This document shows, in pieces, positions 17,244-28,014 of a DNA stretch of 64,000 nt. The stretch lies in assembly GCA_903892415.1 (NCBI GenBank), contig CAITIQ010000377.1:1-64000 (forward strand), in the 5' to 3' direction. Source of the DNA: an uncultured delta proteobacterium (GTDB taxonomy: Bacteria > Myxococcota_A > Polyangia > Polyangiales > Polyangiaceae). How positions within the stretch are numbered: the first letter of the stretch is position 1; every line of letters begins with the position of its first letter. Under the pieces are notes generated by a model. It saw only the letters and a program-made list of their open reading frames with translations. It was not told the origin of the DNA and did not search any database. The position numbers and the translations under genes were made by a program.

Positions 17244-18262
17244 TTGGTGACGTTCGTCCCGGGGGGCGCCGTGAACACGAACTCAGCCGGATCGATCTTC
17301 GCCGGGATCGACGCGTCGAAGAACTCGAAGCGGTTGCGGTTGCCTTGGGCGTCGACGATCAGCACGCCGGTAACCACGCCCGGATCTTTCTTCTCGAGCC
17401 GCTCCTTGTGCACGTAGAACAGCACCTGCTCGTATTGCGGGTTGGCCTCGCGCGGCTTGCCCACCAGCACGCTGCCCAGGTCGAACTTGGCCTTCTCGTT
17501 GAAGGTAAACTCGAAGCTCTTTCGAATCCCGCCGCCCATGATGAAGCCGAAGGCGCCGGGGTACTCGGTGTTCTTTACCGGCTGCTCGAACATCTGCTCG
17601 TCCTCGGCGATATAGATGCGCAAGGTCGAGCCGTCGGAGACGATGCGGTTCTTGTTGGGCGCGTCGTAGCGGAAGGAGATCTTGTTGGGCCGTTCGATGA
17701 AGACGACGCCCTTCATTACACGCTCGACGCCTGCGACCTTGGTCTTGTGCTTCTGCACGAAGCGCGCGGTGAAACGGGTTGCGTTTTGGAAGACCGAGTC
17801 GATGTCGGCGGCCATGGCGTCAGCGCTGCCGGGCGCTGGGGGCGGGAGCTCGACCACCGGCAACTCGCTGGGCGTGGGCGCTGGGCTGACGGCCGTCCCA
17901 CTGGCGATTGCAGTGGGGGTCGTGGTTGGGGTGGGTGCAGGTTGACTGGTGCCCGAGAGCTTGGGCGCTACGTCGGGGCTAGCGGAAGTTGAGGCGCTAG
18001 CGCTGGGCGGAGCAGCCGCTGAGACGGTTGCGCTCGGGCCGCTGCTCTGGGCCGCGGAGGGGGCTGCAGCGCTGGCCGACTTCGCTGCCGAAGTCTGCGC
18101 GGGGGCTGCGGTTTGTGACCCCGCGCCTGCCGCGCCGCTGTCACCGCAAGCCAGAAGGCTCGCCAAGCCCAAACAGCCGATGACTCGTGCGGCACGAGCC
18201 TTGGTGCCGACCTTCGCTCGAACTCGAAGCCCTTGGGGTTGAATGACTCGTGCAAACACCAT
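17240..18262 (-). CDS. LolA-like outer-membrane lipoprotein carrier domain, itself a lipoprotein
   Basis: 340 residues. ATG 18262 is backed by AGGGGGA seven bases upstream. A signal peptide ends in LASLLACGD (lipobox Cys ~39); then comes a ~90-residue Ala/Ser/Pro/Thr-rich linker, then a LolA-type domain from ~150 (AADIDSVFQNATRFTARFVQ, GVVFIERPNKISFRYD, EFVFTAPPGT). Classical LolA is a soluble periplasmic shuttle that carries lipoproteins from LolCDE to the outer membrane; this version would be anchored. The N-terminal region before the hydrophobic core is unusually long and encodes ARVI twice, from repeat copies described separately. Coupled to the rRNA-modification gene. Confidence 0.82.
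   Translation of the reverse strand: MVFARVIQPQGLRVRAKVGTKARAARVIGCLGLASLLACGDSGAAGAGSQTAAPAQTSAAKSASAAAPSAAQSSGPSATVSAAAPPSASASTSASPDVAPKLSGTSQPAPTPTTTPTAIASGTAVSPAPTPSELPVVELPPPAPGSADAMAADIDSVFQNATRFTARFVQKHKTKVAGVERVMKGVVFIERPNKISFRYDAPNKNRIVSDGSTLRIYIAEDEQMFEQPVKNTEYPGAFGFIMGGGIRKSFEFTFNEKAKFDLGSVLVGKPREANPQYEQVLFYVHKERLEKKDPGVVTGVLIVDAQGNRNRFEFFDASIPAKIDPAEFVFTAPPGTNVTK
18181..18253. repeat. GCACGAGTCAT-type repeat copies in the LolA-like gene start
   Basis: TGACTCGTGC at 18181-18190 and ATGACTCGTGC at 18243-18253, on the + strand, encode (on the minus strand) the two ARVI segments of the LolA-like signal region. GGCACGAGCC follows the first copy directly, forming an inverted repeat around it. 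Related arms occur at 19919 and 63641. Confidence 0.6.
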
Positions 18263-18404
18263 GTTGTCCCCCTACTACGGATGAAGAGGGGCTGGAGGTC
18301 TAGCCGAACGTACGGTCCTAAGTTTTCGCTCGGAAGCGAACGCTCGCTGCTACAGTCTGCCTCGGTGCGCCGTGGAGGCTGGGGCGGTCCAGTCGGTGCA
18401 CCTC

Positions 18405-19850
18405 GTGAAGCCGATGATTCTTGGTCGTTACGCGCTTTATGACGAGCTGGCGTCTGGCGGAATGGCCACGGTGCATCTCGGCCGCTTGTTAGGGCCGGTC
18501 GGTTTCTCGCGCACGGTGGCGATCAAGCGTCTGCATCCGCAGTTCGCCAAGGACCCCGAGTTCGTCTCGATGTTCCTCGACGAAGCACGGGTGGCCGCGC
18601 GAATTCAGCACCCCAACGTGGTCTCGACCATCGACGTGGTGGCCACCGAGGGCGAACTCTTTCTGGTGATGGAGTACATCGAGGGAGAATCGCTATCGCG
18701 CATTCTGCGGCAGATTCGCGCGGCCAACGGTCGTATCCCGCTGCGCATCGTCGGCTCGATCATCACCGGCATGTTGCACGGTCTTCATGCCGCCCATGAA
18801 GCTCGCAGCGAGCGCGGTGAGCCGCTGGGCATCATTCACCGTGACGTCTCGCCGCAGAACGTCATCATCGGCGTTGACGGCGTCAGCCGAGTACTCGACT
18901 TCGGCGTGGCCAAGGCCGCCGGGCGTATGCAACACACGCGGGAGGGCCAGCTCAAAGGCAAGCTCGCTTATATGGCGCCCGAGCAAATCGCCGCCGAAGA
19001 GCTGGACCGGCGCGCTGACGTTTATGCGGCGGGCGTCGTGTTGTGGGAGGCGCTGGCCTGCAGGCGCCTGTTCGAGGGCGAGAACGAAGGGGCGATCGTC
19101 AACAAGATCATCACCAAGCCGGTGCCGCCGCCCAGTCGGCACGTGCCGGATTTGCCCCGTGCCGTCGACGACATTTGTTTGCGGGCGTTGTCGAAGGACC
19201 GCAACTTCCGCTTCGCTACCGCGCTCGAAATGGCCGTTTTGCTCGAACAGAGTCTCGGTACCGAGCCCAATTGGCGAGTGGGTCGCTTCGTCTCTTCCTG
19301 TGCGCACGAGGCGCTTTCGTTGCGCTTTGCCCGCGTGCAAGAGATGGAGAACCTCTCCACCGAGGTCGAGGGCGCTGTGGTCCCTTTTGCTGGCGCTACC
19401 CCAGCGCCGAAGTCGGGCAATGCGGGCAACGCGGCCGAGCCACGTTCGTCGCGGCCGATCCTTTTCGCTTTGCTCGGCATGCTGCTGCTGAGCGTCGTGA
19501 CCTCGCTCATCCTCTTGTACCGCGCCCAATCAAGCGAGCCTCGAGCGCTGGCCGGTTCATCGGCCCAGAGCTCGTCGGCGCAGAGCCCCGGGCCCGTCAG
19601 CCTAGGTGCGAGCCCAAGCACCAGCCCGGCTGGTCCCAGCGCTTCAACGGCGCTTGCGTTGGCTGCGCCCACCCCAAGCTCCACTCCTGTGCCGGCCGCC
19701 ACTTCCGCGGTTCCCGTGGTGAAGGCGGCCGTGCCTGTGCGCCCGGCTGGGACCTCGCAACCGAGCGCCGCAGGCCCGCCGCTCAGCAAGCCGGACTGCT
19801 ACTTCGTCGAGAACGGAATCAAGAAGATCCGGCCCGCCTGTTTGAAGTAG
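18405..19850 (+). CDS. Eukaryote-like Ser/Thr protein kinase with membrane anchor
   Basis: 481 residues. The kinase domain begins right after the start (LGRYALYDELASGGMATVHLG, glycine loop) and shows VAIKRLH (VAIK lysine), IIHRDVSPQNVII (catalytic loop), LDFGVAKAAG (DFG) and YMAPEQI. A single membrane helix (LFALLGMLLLSVVTSLILLY, ~350) separates it from a Ser/Pro/Ala-rich extracytoplasmic tail that ends in a small Cys pair (KPDCYFVENG...ACLK). Start choice is uncertain: GTG 18405 and ATG 18414 are close, an upstream GTG at 18372 is less likely. Next to a secreted PEGA-like protein, an arrangement I associate with myxobacterial kinase loci. Confidence 0.85.
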   Translation: MKPMILGRYALYDELASGGMATVHLGRLLGPVGFSRTVAIKRLHPQFAKDPEFVSMFLDEARVAARIQHPNVVSTIDVVATEGELFLVMEYIEGESLSRILRQIRAANGRIPLRIVGSIITGMLHGLHAAHEARSERGEPLGIIHRDVSPQNVIIGVDGVSRVLDFGVAKAAGRMQHTREGQLKGKLAYMAPEQIAAEELDRRADVYAAGVVLWEALACRRLFEGENEGAIVNKIITKPVPPPSRHVPDLPRAVDDICLRALSKDRNFRFATALEMAVLLEQSLGTEPNWRVGRFVSSCAHEALSLRFARVQEMENLSTEVEGAVVPFAGATPAPKSGNAGNAAEPRSSRPILFALLGMLLLSVVTSLILLYRAQSSEPRALAGSSAQSSSAQSPGPVSLGASPSTSPAGPSASTALALAAPTPSSTPVPAATSAVPVVKAAVPVRPAGTSQPSAAGPPLSKPDCYFVENGIKKIRPACLK

Positions 19851-19908
19851 GCCGGGATGTGATATCCCCCTTGGCGTGCTGCGAGCCTGGGCAACTCAGT
19901 CGGTGGAG

Positions 19909-19988
19909 CGAGTCACAGAATGACTCGTGCCCTCTTCAAAAAGAACGGCCGCAGGCCCGATTGGACCGTCAACTTGGCACGAGTCATT
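19909..19988 (+). repeat. Inverted repeat over the start of the PEGA-like gene
   Basis: AATGACTCGTGCC (19919-19931) and GGCACGAGTCATT (19976-19988) are perfect inverted 13-mers separated by 44 bp. The ATG of the gene lies in the left arm. A further CGAGTCA at 19909-19915 forms a 7-bp hairpin with the left arm. Confidence 0.75.
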
Positions 19989-20774
19989 GGCGTAGGAGCG
20001 CTCAGCGTGCTTGCGCTAGCCGTTCCGAGCGAGCTCCACGCGCAGTCCGGCGCCGAGCAGTGCGTGCAGGCTTATGAAGACGGGCAGCAGGCGCGCAAGC
20101 GCGGGGAACTCAAGAAGGCGGCAGAGGCGTTCACCGTGTGCGCGGCTGAGTCGTGCCCCGACCTGACCAAGTCCGACTGCGTGCAGTGGCTTGGTGAAGT
20201 CGAGGCGCTGCGTCCAACGATCTTGCTGGTGCTTATCGATGAGCAGGGCAAAGACGTGGCGAACGCGAAGGTCTTCGTCGACGGTGAGCTCCACTCGGAG
20301 TCGCTCGATGGCAAGGCGCTCGCGCTCGATCCAGGGCCGCACACGATTCGCATCGTGGTCGCCGGCAAGCCCGAGCTGACGGAGGAATTGGTCGTACGTG
20401 AGGGAGACAAGCTGCGCAAAGTCGAGCTGACCTTGGGCGCGGCGAGCGGCGGCAGCACGAGTGGCGCGATCTCTCCCATCACCTGGGTGCTCGCAGGTGT
20501 CGGGGGCGCAAGTCTTGTGACCTTCGCAACCGTGGGCGGGCTGGGTTTGGCCGAGCAATCCTGCGCGCCTACGTGCACGGATGATGAAGTTGCTGCGATT
20601 GAAACCAAGTTCATCGTGGCAGACGTGTTCTTGGCGGTGGGCCTCACGAGTTTGGCCGCAGGGTTGGCGGTCGGTCTTGTCTCGGGGACGTCCGAGAGCA
20701 CGCCCGCCCAAGCTGCAATCACGCTTCACGCCGGCCCCGGCGCCGTGGCGTTAGGGCTCGACGTCAGCTTCTGA
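19920..20774 (+). CDS. Secreted/membrane PEGA-like domain protein
   Basis: 284 residues. ATG 19920 has GGAG twelve bases upstream; the N-terminus MTRALFKK...LARVIG precedes a hydrophobic signal core and a likely cleavage site AHAQ. A Cys-containing alpha-helical stretch (CVQAYEDGQQARKRGELKKAAEAFTVC) resembles a TPR-like unit. A PEGA-type beta domain follows (AKVFVDGELHSESLDGKALALDPGPHTIRI), then two hydrophobic helices. Location: periplasmic, probably membrane-attached. It follows the kinase gene by 69 bp and is likely co-transcribed. The start overlaps an inverted repeat. Confidence 0.75.
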   Translation: MTRALFKKNGRRPDWTVNLARVIGVGALSVLALAVPSELHAQSGAEQCVQAYEDGQQARKRGELKKAAEAFTVCAAESCPDLTKSDCVQWLGEVEALRPTILLVLIDEQGKDVANAKVFVDGELHSESLDGKALALDPGPHTIRIVVAGKPELTEELVVREGDKLRKVELTLGAASGGSTSGAISPITWVLAGVGGASLVTFATVGGLGLAEQSCAPTCTDDEVAAIETKFIVADVFLAVGLTSLAAGLAVGLVSGTSESTPAQAAITLHAGPGAVALGLDVSF

Positions 20775-20776
20775 GG

Positions 20777-23700
20777 TCACTCCTCGACGCGGAAGGTGCG
20801 GGCGCGTGTAAGGCTCGAGGCTTGTTGCGAGTCGACGCGCCTTACCTCTGCTTCACGCAGGGTGAAGCTGCCCGCCAACTTGAAGCGCAACGGAATCGTG
20901 AGCTCGCGCTCGCCGCCGGACACGAGCATCGATAGCTGTAACGCGCCCGGGATCGGTCGCACGCCGGCCACCTCGCTCGCCAGCTCAACCCCAGGTGGCA
21001 GCGGGATCGTCGCCGTGAGCCGAGCGTCCTGACCTTGGGACTCGCGGTCGGTCAAGGTCACGAGCAGGTTCCCGATGTCGCCGCGTCGAAGTCCTTGCTG
21101 CGCGGAGCCGACGGGCGATCGAGGCATGCGCAGCTCCATTCGTACGGAGCTGCTTTCTTCGCTGGCAGCGCGCGCGAATGGCCGAAGGTAGTTGCGGCTC
21201 ACCTCGCTCAGCAGCGGCTGATCGCTTTTGACGGTCAGCTCATCGGCGCCTTCGGGCACCTCGAGCGCGAGCATAGCGCCGGGTTGCAACACGAACTCGC
21301 GTTCTCCGGCCGCACCGAAGTCCACGCTGACCGTGGCCGCGTGCGTCGGTTCAGCCTCGCGCGCAAGCATCGCGAGCAGCGCCGCGCGCGTTGCCGCCGC
21401 CGAGCCAAATCCGCCTTGCCCGTCGCGCTGGACCAGCAGCCAAACGAAGTAGCGTCGCAGCGAATCGGGGTCGGCGTGCGGCTCGGCGCTCAGCAGAAGC
21501 GCCGCATAGACGAGCGTGCGGGTCGCGCGATTCGCGGTTGGTAGGTCGAGTCGTCCGTCTGCGCTGGGCCTCACCCGTTCGAGCAGCTTGGTTCGCAGGG
21601 GTAAGAGCTCGTTCGCTCGATGCGGCCGTGAAGCGAGCGCGACCACAGCCCGAGCGAGATCCTCTGCTTGTCCTTGCTCGCTGAGTTCGCTCACGGCACG
21701 CGCCGCGAGATCCGTGAAGCATTGCAGTCCCGCCCCGCTCTTCGGAGTTGGCTCAGCGTCGAGCGCCGCAGCGAGCTCGCTCGCATCGAGCGTTGCATCT
21801 TTGGCCGGGCAGAGCGGCTCGACCTCCGTTTCGCTCGAGCTCGCTGCGATGCGTCCGCGCAGACTGAAATACACGCTCGCTCCCGGTTCTGCTCCGGCTA
21901 GCAGCCGTGCGCGCGCAGCCTGGCCGATCTCGTGCAGCCGATCGGCCAAACGTTGATTCTTCTTTTCGCGCAGGTAGGCCTCGAGCCGGGCGCAGCTATC
22001 GACGATATCCGCGAGCTCCTCGAGCGAGGCTGAGGCGCTGTTCTCGAGGTCTTGGGCGATCCGCTCGAGTTGCGGCGAGAGGCCGTGAAAGAGTCGCAAC
22101 GAGGCTGGGCCACGTTTGTCGAAGGTCGGCTTGTCGAGCAGCTCCGTCAGCGTTCGCTCGCTCGCGATCCAGGCCGCGCGGGTGATGTTCATTTCGCGGC
22201 CAGCGGGCTTGATGACCAGCGTATGCCGCACGGTGTCCGAGGCGAGCCCGGCAGCGGAGACCTTGACCACGAGCTGGCCCTCTCCGGCCGCCCCGGCCAG
22301 TACCGGAACATCGACGAGCACAGCGCTCTTCGCCGGGACGATGGCCTTCGGCGGCTTGCCCCCTGGCCGCAGGGAGAGCGCTCCCAGCGCTTGCACCTCG
22401 AGATCCACGGTCAGTTCGCGTTCGCTGCGATTTCGCAGCTGGACCCGCGCGGTGACCTGATCGCCCTCGGTCATGGTCGTGCCTGCGATCACCTTGGAGG
22501 AGAGCTCCAAGTTGACGGGCAGCTCGATGGTCGAGACCGCGGCTCCCGCCTCGAACGGCAAGCCAATCAGCGCGATCTTCCAGGTGGTTTCTTCAGGCCC
22601 GAGTTGAACGCGCACGCGTGCGCGACCATTCTCGTCGGTTTGAACCGGCTCGCTCATGAAGGTGATGCCGGAGGTCCCGGTGCCCCGGCCACCGCCGTGG
22701 CCTGTGAGTCCAAGTCCGCCAAGGCCTATGCCTTCGCCACGCCCTCCGCCACCTTCACCGATGCCGTGCAAGCCGAGCCCGCCGAGCGAGGTGCCGGTTG
22801 CGCGATCGAAGGTCTGCTGCCAATGCTGCACGGTTTGGTCCGCCGCGAGCAGATCGAAGCCCGCGTCCACGAGCTCTTCTTCGAGACCAGCTTTCGCGTA
22901 AGGGGTGCCGACTTGGAGCACCCGCTGGAACGGGCTTCGCAGGTCATCCGCGTTGCCAACCTTGCCATCCGGTCCAGGAGAATGCAGCGCGAAGCCACGT
23001 TTGAAGGAGACGAACGGGCTGAAGGGCTCACGGCTCGGTTGAAAGCTGAAGGAGCCTCCCCACGGATCGAGCAGGCTGCCTTCGCTGAGCGTCCCTCCGC
23101 GTACCAGCTTGCGAAGCAAGGCGTTGGGGTCGGAGAGCGCCTCCTCGCTCGTCGGGTGGATGCGTTCTTCGTGCATCGCCGCCAAGATGTCGAACAGCTT
23201 CAGCCGCGTGACCCGTAGCGCGACGCGGTCGTAGCTGACCTGAGGGTCGAGCGCGGTCAAGTCGTTGAGGGTCAGCGCTTCTCCGCCCGGAGTGAGGGCC
23301 GGCTCAGGCAAGCTCGCTAACGCTGCAGCCATCAGCTCACTCGGGAAAGCGCTGCGGCCGAGCGAACTCTTGCGCAAGGTCGTTAGGGTCTCCCTGCTCA
23401 TCGACGATTCGAGCACAGCGGCCTCCATCGAACGTACGACGCTGGTGAAGGTGCTTTGGAATTCGGCCGCCGCGTCCTTGGCAGGATCCATGCGCGGTTC
23501 AACGTTGGCTTGCGATTGCAGCCGGGCGCGTCGCAGCGGCTCACTGTCCGGCCCTCCGCTGAGCAGCTCATCACAGCGCTCCGGCGCCTCCCGAAAGTTC
23601 GAACAAAGGCGCTTTTTCGTGTCGAGGCGCAACAGCGGCTCGAGGTCGGCGCCGCCATATTTGTCGACGACAATGGCTGCGACCGTGCCGATCAGCGGGC

Positions 23701-25540
23701 GGCCCTGGTTGTCTTTCAGCTCCGCATCGATCGTGACGAAGCTCGATGGTGCGGCTTTGCCCGAGCTGATCTGGCCGGTCAACGTAGGCAGCCTTTTCGG
23801 CAGTACCAAGATGCGGGCGCTCGCGGCGGGAGATGCACCCGACGTCGTTGGGACGGAGAGCACGACGTCCATCGGCCCCTGGGCGCCCAACGGAATGTCG
23901 AGGCCCAAAGGCCCCTGGCCCTCTCGCCAGAAGGACGCGGCCACGCTGCCGCCGTCTTGGTCTCGCAGCAGCAGGCTCGTGAGTGGGCCGCTCGCACCAA
24001 GCAGCGAAATCGGCAGTCGCTCGCCTTCCTCGACGATCAGCTTGGCCGGCCGGACGATCAGCTTGCCCGCTCGTTGCACAGGCACGCATGCGGTTTCGCC
24101 ATCGGTTCCGAGCAGCTCGAGCGCTTGTTGCGGGGCGCCTTCGCTCTTCGGTTGTAGGAGCGCCTGCACCGAGACGGCTGCTGCCACCTGACCGGGGCAC
24201 GGCCCGATACTCCGCGCTGCGCCGATGCCCACGGGCACGTCCCAATCGAACTCGAGCTCGCCGTGGCTGTTGGTCGTTGCGCGCTGATCGAGCTTGTCGC
24301 CGCGCACACGGAACTCACCCAAAAGCGGTGCACCTCGGCCGTCACTGAGCTCGAGCACGACCTTCTGTTTGAGCCCGGGGATCAGGGCTCCGGCCTCCGG
24401 CGAGAGGATCACGCGTCCGCGGGCCTGCCCGACCGCGATCCGATCGTCGTCGCTCTGCATGCGACCTTCGAGCTCGGTCCGCACATGCAAGGTTTGTTGG
24501 GTTCCTCGACGCGGGACTGTGCTCGGCGTGCTTACGGTCCCGGTAACCTCGCCGTTCTCGTTGCTCAGCTTGCGCGTCGCGATTCGTCGAAATGCGGCGT
24601 CATCCTCCGGCGGTGCGGTTCCGCGTGGGCCGCTCCAAACCCACACCTCTTGCGCTCGCAGCGGCTCTCCGGACGCATCTCGTACCCGCGCGCGGTAGCT
24701 GACCTCACCGCCGGCCAATGCCGAACTCTGCTCGAAGAAGGCTCGCAGCGAAGGTTGTCCGGGGACCTCTTCACGCGCTTTCAACGTCGTACTCGCACCA
24801 ACGGAGCTCCGATCGAGCGGTCGCGCTTCGAGCGTGAAGGAAGCCGCATCGCCTGCGTCTCGCGGTACGGCCAACTTGGCGGACGCAGTCCCGCTCGCGT
24901 CGGTCTTGCTAACGGCGCGGGCGCGTACGACACCGCCTTGCGTAAGGACGAACTCGATCGAGCGGTCGGGCTTTCTCGCCTGTTTGCCGCTGAAGACCGC
25001 CCAGGCCATCAGCTCGCTGCCGGGCACGACCGCGCGATCCGAGACGAACAGGTCCACCTCACTGGGGGAGCTGCGCTCGACCGCCAGAGAGATGGTCCGC
25101 TCGTGCCCTTGGGCCACGACGCGCAGCAGCAGCTTGAGTCGTTTTGGGGGTCCTATCGGCACGGGCACCGCGAGCGTGAGGCTGCCGCCAGCGCCGCTCT
25201 CTCCGCTCACGGGGCTTGGTATCGTTACCTTGGCGGGCTCCATTTCCTCCTCGAGCAGCGAAGCCGCCTCCCAGGACGCCTCGACCGTCGCGTTCTCGAG
25301 CGGCACCAGCGTGGTCGCGGTCGGGTAGCCGAGCACCACGAGGTTGAGCAGCAGCGGCTCACCGCTACGCGCCGACGCGACCGCCTGTACCCAAAGGTCC
25401 ACTCCCCGGGCCGCCGGATCGAGCGAGGTTCCCCGGCCCGTCGTGACTTTCTGCGCGCTGGCGGTTGGCGCTGCGAGCAGGCTGAGCGCAAGCAAACCGC
25501 AAACACCGCCAACTCGAAGCGAAACACCGCGCAGGTTCAT
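20777..25540 (-). CDS. Large alpha-2-macroglobulin-like secreted protein with glycine-rich and pseudopilin-like segments
   Basis: 1587 residues from ATG 25540 ([10 protein letters not shown]), with a signal peptide ending near TASAQ. Multiple beta-sandwich repeats fill the N-terminal half. Around 917-955 lies a glycine-rich stretch ([17 protein letters not shown] and on), followed by a macroglobulin core ([30 protein letters not shown]) and an alpha-helical toroid-like part. No CxEQ thioester motif is present. Between ~770 and ~870 there is a stretch like the C-terminal half of type II major pseudopilins ([33 protein letters not shown]). Bacterial macroglobulins trap proteases in the periplasm; without the thioester, trapping would have to be non-covalent. 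Function is inferred. Confidence 0.8.
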   Translation of the reverse strand: MNLRGVSLRVGGVCGLLALSLLAAPTASAQKVTTGRGTSLDPAARGVDLWVQAVASARSGEPLLLNLVVLGYPTATTLVPLENATVEASWEAASLLEEEMEPAKVTIPSPVSGESGAGGSLTLAVPVPIGPPKRLKLLLRVVAQGHERTISLAVERSSPSEVDLFVSDRAVVPGSELMAWAVFSGKQARKPDRSIEFVLTQGGVVRARAVSKTDASGTASAKLAVPRDAGDAASFTLEARPLDRSSVGASTTLKAREEVPGQPSLRAFFEQSSALAGGEVSYRARVRDASGEPLRAQEVWVWSGPRGTAPPEDDAAFRRIATRKLSNENGEVTGTVSTPSTVPRRGTQQTLHVRTELEGRMQSDDDRIAVGQARGRVILSPEAGALIPGLKQKVVLELSDGRGAPLLGEFRVRGDKLDQRATTNSHGELEFDWDVPVGIGAARSIGPCPGQVAAAVSVQALLQPKSEGAPQQALELLGTDGETACVPVQRAGKLIVRPAKLIVEEGERLPISLLGASGPLTSLLLRDQDGGSVAASFWREGQGPLGLDIPLGAQGPMDVVLSVPTTSGASPAASARILVLPKRLPTLTGQISSGKAAPSSFVTIDAELKDNQGRPLIGTVAAIVVDKYGGADLEPLLRLDTKKRLCSNFREAPERCDELLSGGPDSEPLRRARLQSQANVEPRMDPAKDAAAEFQSTFTSVVRSMEAAVLESSMSRETLTTLRKSSLGRSAFPSELMAAALASLPEPALTPGGEALTLNDLTALDPQVSYDRVALRVTRLKLFDILAAMHEERIHPTSEEALSDPNALLRKLVRGGTLSEGSLLDPWGGSFSFQPSREPFSPFVSFKRGFALHSPGPDGKVGNADDLRSPFQRVLQVGTPYAKAGLEEELVDAGFDLLAADQTVQHWQQTFDRATGTSLGGLGLHGIGEGGGGRGEGIGLGGLGLTGHGGGRGTGTSGITFMSEPVQTDENGRARVRVQLGPEETTWKIALIGLPFEAGAAVSTIELPVNLELSSKVIAGTTMTEGDQVTARVQLRNRSERELTVDLEVQALGALSLRPGGKPPKAIVPAKSAVLVDVPVLAGAAGEGQLVVKVSAAGLASDTVRHTLVIKPAGREMNITRAAWIASERTLTELLDKPTFDKRGPASLRLFHGLSPQLERIAQDLENSASASLEELADIVDSCARLEAYLREKKNQRLADRLHEIGQAARARLLAGAEPGASVYFSLRGRIAASSSETEVEPLCPAKDATLDASELAAALDAEPTPKSGAGLQCFTDLAARAVSELSEQGQAEDLARAVVALASRPHRANELLPLRTKLLERVRPSADGRLDLPTANRATRTLVYAALLLSAEPHADPDSLRRYFVWLLVQRDGQGGFGSAAATRAALLAMLAREAEPTHAATVSVDFGAAGEREFVLQPGAMLALEVPEGADELTVKSDQPLLSEVSRNYLRPFARAASEESSSVRMELRMPRSPVGSAQQGLRRGDIGNLLVTLTDRESQGQDARLTATIPLPPGVELASEVAGVRPIPGALQLSMLVSGGERELTIPLRFKLAGSFTLREAEVRRVDSQQASSLTRARTFRVEE

Positions 25541-25641
25541 GGGCAACGGCTGACACCGTACCACCGCGTAAGTTTCCGCAGTTACGCCTGCGGACGGTTG
25601 CCTCCGTAGACCTCCGGCGGGTCCCTTGCTACCACGCCTGC

Positions 25642-27963
25642 GTGACCCACCCTGCCACGCTCGCCAGCGACCTGCCGATCACGCCTGAGCTCGTCAAAAA
25701 GCACAAGCTGACCAACGACGAGTACCAACGTGTGCTCGCCACCCTCGGAAGAACGCCCTCCTACGCTGAACTTGGAGTGCTCAGCGTCATGTGGAGCGAG
25801 CACTGCTCCTACAAGAGCTCGCGCGTTCATCTAGCGCGCTTGCCGACCAAGGGGCCACGGGTGATTCAGGGCCCCGGGGAGAACGCTGGCGTGGTGGACA
25901 TCGGGGACGGCTTTGCGGCGGTCTTCAAGATGGAGTCGCACAATCACCCCTCCTACATCGAGCCCTATCAAGGCGCTGCTACCGGGGTCGGCGGCATCTT
26001 GCGTGACGTCTTCACCATGGGCGCGCGACCGATTGCGAACCTGAATTCCCTGCGTTTTGGTCGAGCGGCCCACCCGCGTACGCCTGAGTTATTGCGCGGA
26101 GTGGTTGCAGGTATTGCGGGTTACGGCAACGCGATGGGCGTGCCCACGGTCGGTGGCGAGCTCTTCTTCGACCCAGCCTACGACGGCAATATCCTAGTAA
26201 ACGCGTTTACCTGCGGCGTCGTTCATCGCGATGCCATCTTCTATGGGCGCGCTTCAGGCGTTGGTAACAATGTATTGTATGTAGGAGCGCGCACCGGTCG
26301 AGACGGCATTCACGGCGCGACCATGGCCTCGGATGAGTTTTCAGGCGGCGGGCCAAGCCAAAGGCCCACGGTGCAAGTGGGCGACCCCTTCATGGAGAAG
26401 CTGTTGCTCGAAGCCTGCCTCGAGATCTTTGCGGCCAACGTGCTAGTCGGCGTGCAAGACATGGGCGCGGCCGGTCTCACCTCTTCCTCGGTCGAAATGG
26501 CGAGCCGCTCAGGCAGCGGGCTCGACTTGGATCTCGACAAAGTCCCGCGGCGAACGCGCGGGCTAACTCCCTATGAGATGCTGCTTAGCGAATCGCAGGA
26601 GCGCATGTTGATGGTGGCAAAGCCTGGCATGGAGGAGCGCGTATTCGAGATATGCCGCAAGTGGGAGCTCGACTGCGCCATCATCGGTAAAGTCACCGAT
26701 AGCGGTCGATGGATCGTTCGCGCCACGCCTAACTACGATCCGTTCCGCGAGACGCGTGAGGTGCGCGCCGAGGAGAAGGTGGTCGTTTGCGACCTGCCGG
26801 TCGACTTCCTCACCGACGCTGCACCCAAGTACGAGCGGCCGATGTCGCGGGACACCCAGCTCGACGCCCGGCTTGCCTTCGATGGCCGCACGCTCGAGCC
26901 CAAGGGCACGCTGGAGGCCCTCTACCTCGATATGGTGGGTTCGGAGAATCTAGGCTCGCGCGCCTGGGTTTATCGCCAATTCGATTGCATCGTACGCGGC
27001 GGCACGCTGGTCAGGCCCGGCGCCGACGCAGCGGTCGTCCGCGTCCCGTGCGAGTCCGCTGGGAGTCCCACGATCGAGAAGTTCCTGGCCTTCGCTGCCG
27101 ACTGCAACAGCCGCATCGTCGAGCTCGATCCTCGCCTCGGCGGTCAGTGGGCTGTCGCGGAGGTCTGTCGCAATCTCGCCTGCGTCGGTGCCGAGCCGAT
27201 TGGCCTCACTGACTGTCTGAACTTCGGCTCGCCCGAGCGCCCGGAGATCATGTGGCAGTTCTCCCAAGCGATCGACGGCCTCGCCGATGCCTGCCGCGCT
27301 TTGGACGTGCCCATCGTCAGCGGCAACGTCAGCCTCTACAACGAGACCGACGGTCGCGCCATCCTGCCGACTCCAACCATGGGCGCTGTGGGATTGGTGG
27401 ATAAGCCGAGCTCGGTGCCCAGAGGTTTTTTCCGTAAAGAGGGGCTTGAGATTTGGTTGGTTGGTCCGCTCGCTCCCGGCTCTCTGGGCGGCTCAGCCTT
27501 GATGTCCCACCTAACCGGTTTGGTGCAAGGCACGCCACCAACGCTCGACCTCGCTGTCGAGGCCAAAGTTCAGGCGTTCGTCCGCCAATTGTGCCGCGCC
27601 GAGTTGGTGGAAGTCGCCCACGACGTGTCGGAAGGCGGCTTGGCTATCGCCCTCACCGAATGCGCGATTGCCTGCGCGGACGAACGCGAAATGACAGGCC
27701 TCCAAGCGACTTTGCCGGAGGGAGAAACAGCTCTTGCATCCTTCTTCGGCGAGGCGCCGAGCCGCATCGTCCTCGGGCTCTCCCCGTCGAAGCGCGGCGA
27801 GGTCGAGAGCCGCGCCAAGGCCGCAGGCCTACCGTTTACGAAGTTGGGCGTCAGCGGCGGTGCTCAGCTCGTGTTGCGCGCCGGCTCGAACGAGCTGGCC
27901 GTCAGCGTCAGCGAGGCCCGCAAGCGCTACGCGAGCTGTCTCTCCCCGATCGTCGGCGATTGA
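25642..27963 (+). CDS. purL: Phosphoribosylformylglycinamidine synthase subunit II (small form)
   Basis: 773 residues, the length of the small PurL that works with PurQ and PurS. It converts FGAR, ATP and the ammonia delivered by PurQ to FGAM, step 4 of purine synthesis. Recognisable stretches: [69 protein letters not shown] and the second-half [12 protein letters not shown] start at 25642 ([10 protein letters not shown]). Divergent from the macroglobulin-like gene and followed 51 bp later by flhB on the same strand, so read-through into the flagellar block is possible. Confidence 0.96.
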   Translation: MTHPATLASDLPITPELVKKHKLTNDEYQRVLATLGRTPSYAELGVLSVMWSEHCSYKSSRVHLARLPTKGPRVIQGPGENAGVVDIGDGFAAVFKMESHNHPSYIEPYQGAATGVGGILRDVFTMGARPIANLNSLRFGRAAHPRTPELLRGVVAGIAGYGNAMGVPTVGGELFFDPAYDGNILVNAFTCGVVHRDAIFYGRASGVGNNVLYVGARTGRDGIHGATMASDEFSGGGPSQRPTVQVGDPFMEKLLLEACLEIFAANVLVGVQDMGAAGLTSSSVEMASRSGSGLDLDLDKVPRRTRGLTPYEMLLSESQERMLMVAKPGMEERVFEICRKWELDCAIIGKVTDSGRWIVRATPNYDPFRETREVRAEEKVVVCDLPVDFLTDAAPKYERPMSRDTQLDARLAFDGRTLEPKGTLEALYLDMVGSENLGSRAWVYRQFDCIVRGGTLVRPGADAAVVRVPCESAGSPTIEKFLAFAADCNSRIVELDPRLGGQWAVAEVCRNLACVGAEPIGLTDCLNFGSPERPEIMWQFSQAIDGLADACRALDVPIVSGNVSLYNETDGRAILPTPTMGAVGLVDKPSSVPRGFFRKEGLEIWLVGPLAPGSLGGSALMSHLTGLVQGTPPTLDLAVEAKVQAFVRQLCRAELVEVAHDVSEGGLAIALTECAIACADEREMTGLQATLPEGETALASFFGEAPSRIVLGLSPSKRGEVESRAKAAGLPFTKLGVSGGAQLVLRAGSNELAVSVSEARKRYASCLSPIVGD

Positions 27964-28014
27964 TGTCATCCCGGGGGCAAGCGTCGGCTCGACGTTTGCA
28001 ACCGCTCTCCGCTT

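Noticed and set aside
19870-19915. tRNA-like string near GGCAACTCAGTCGGTGGAGC
   Set aside because: Resembles a D arm, but no acceptor, anticodon or T arm can be folded around it.
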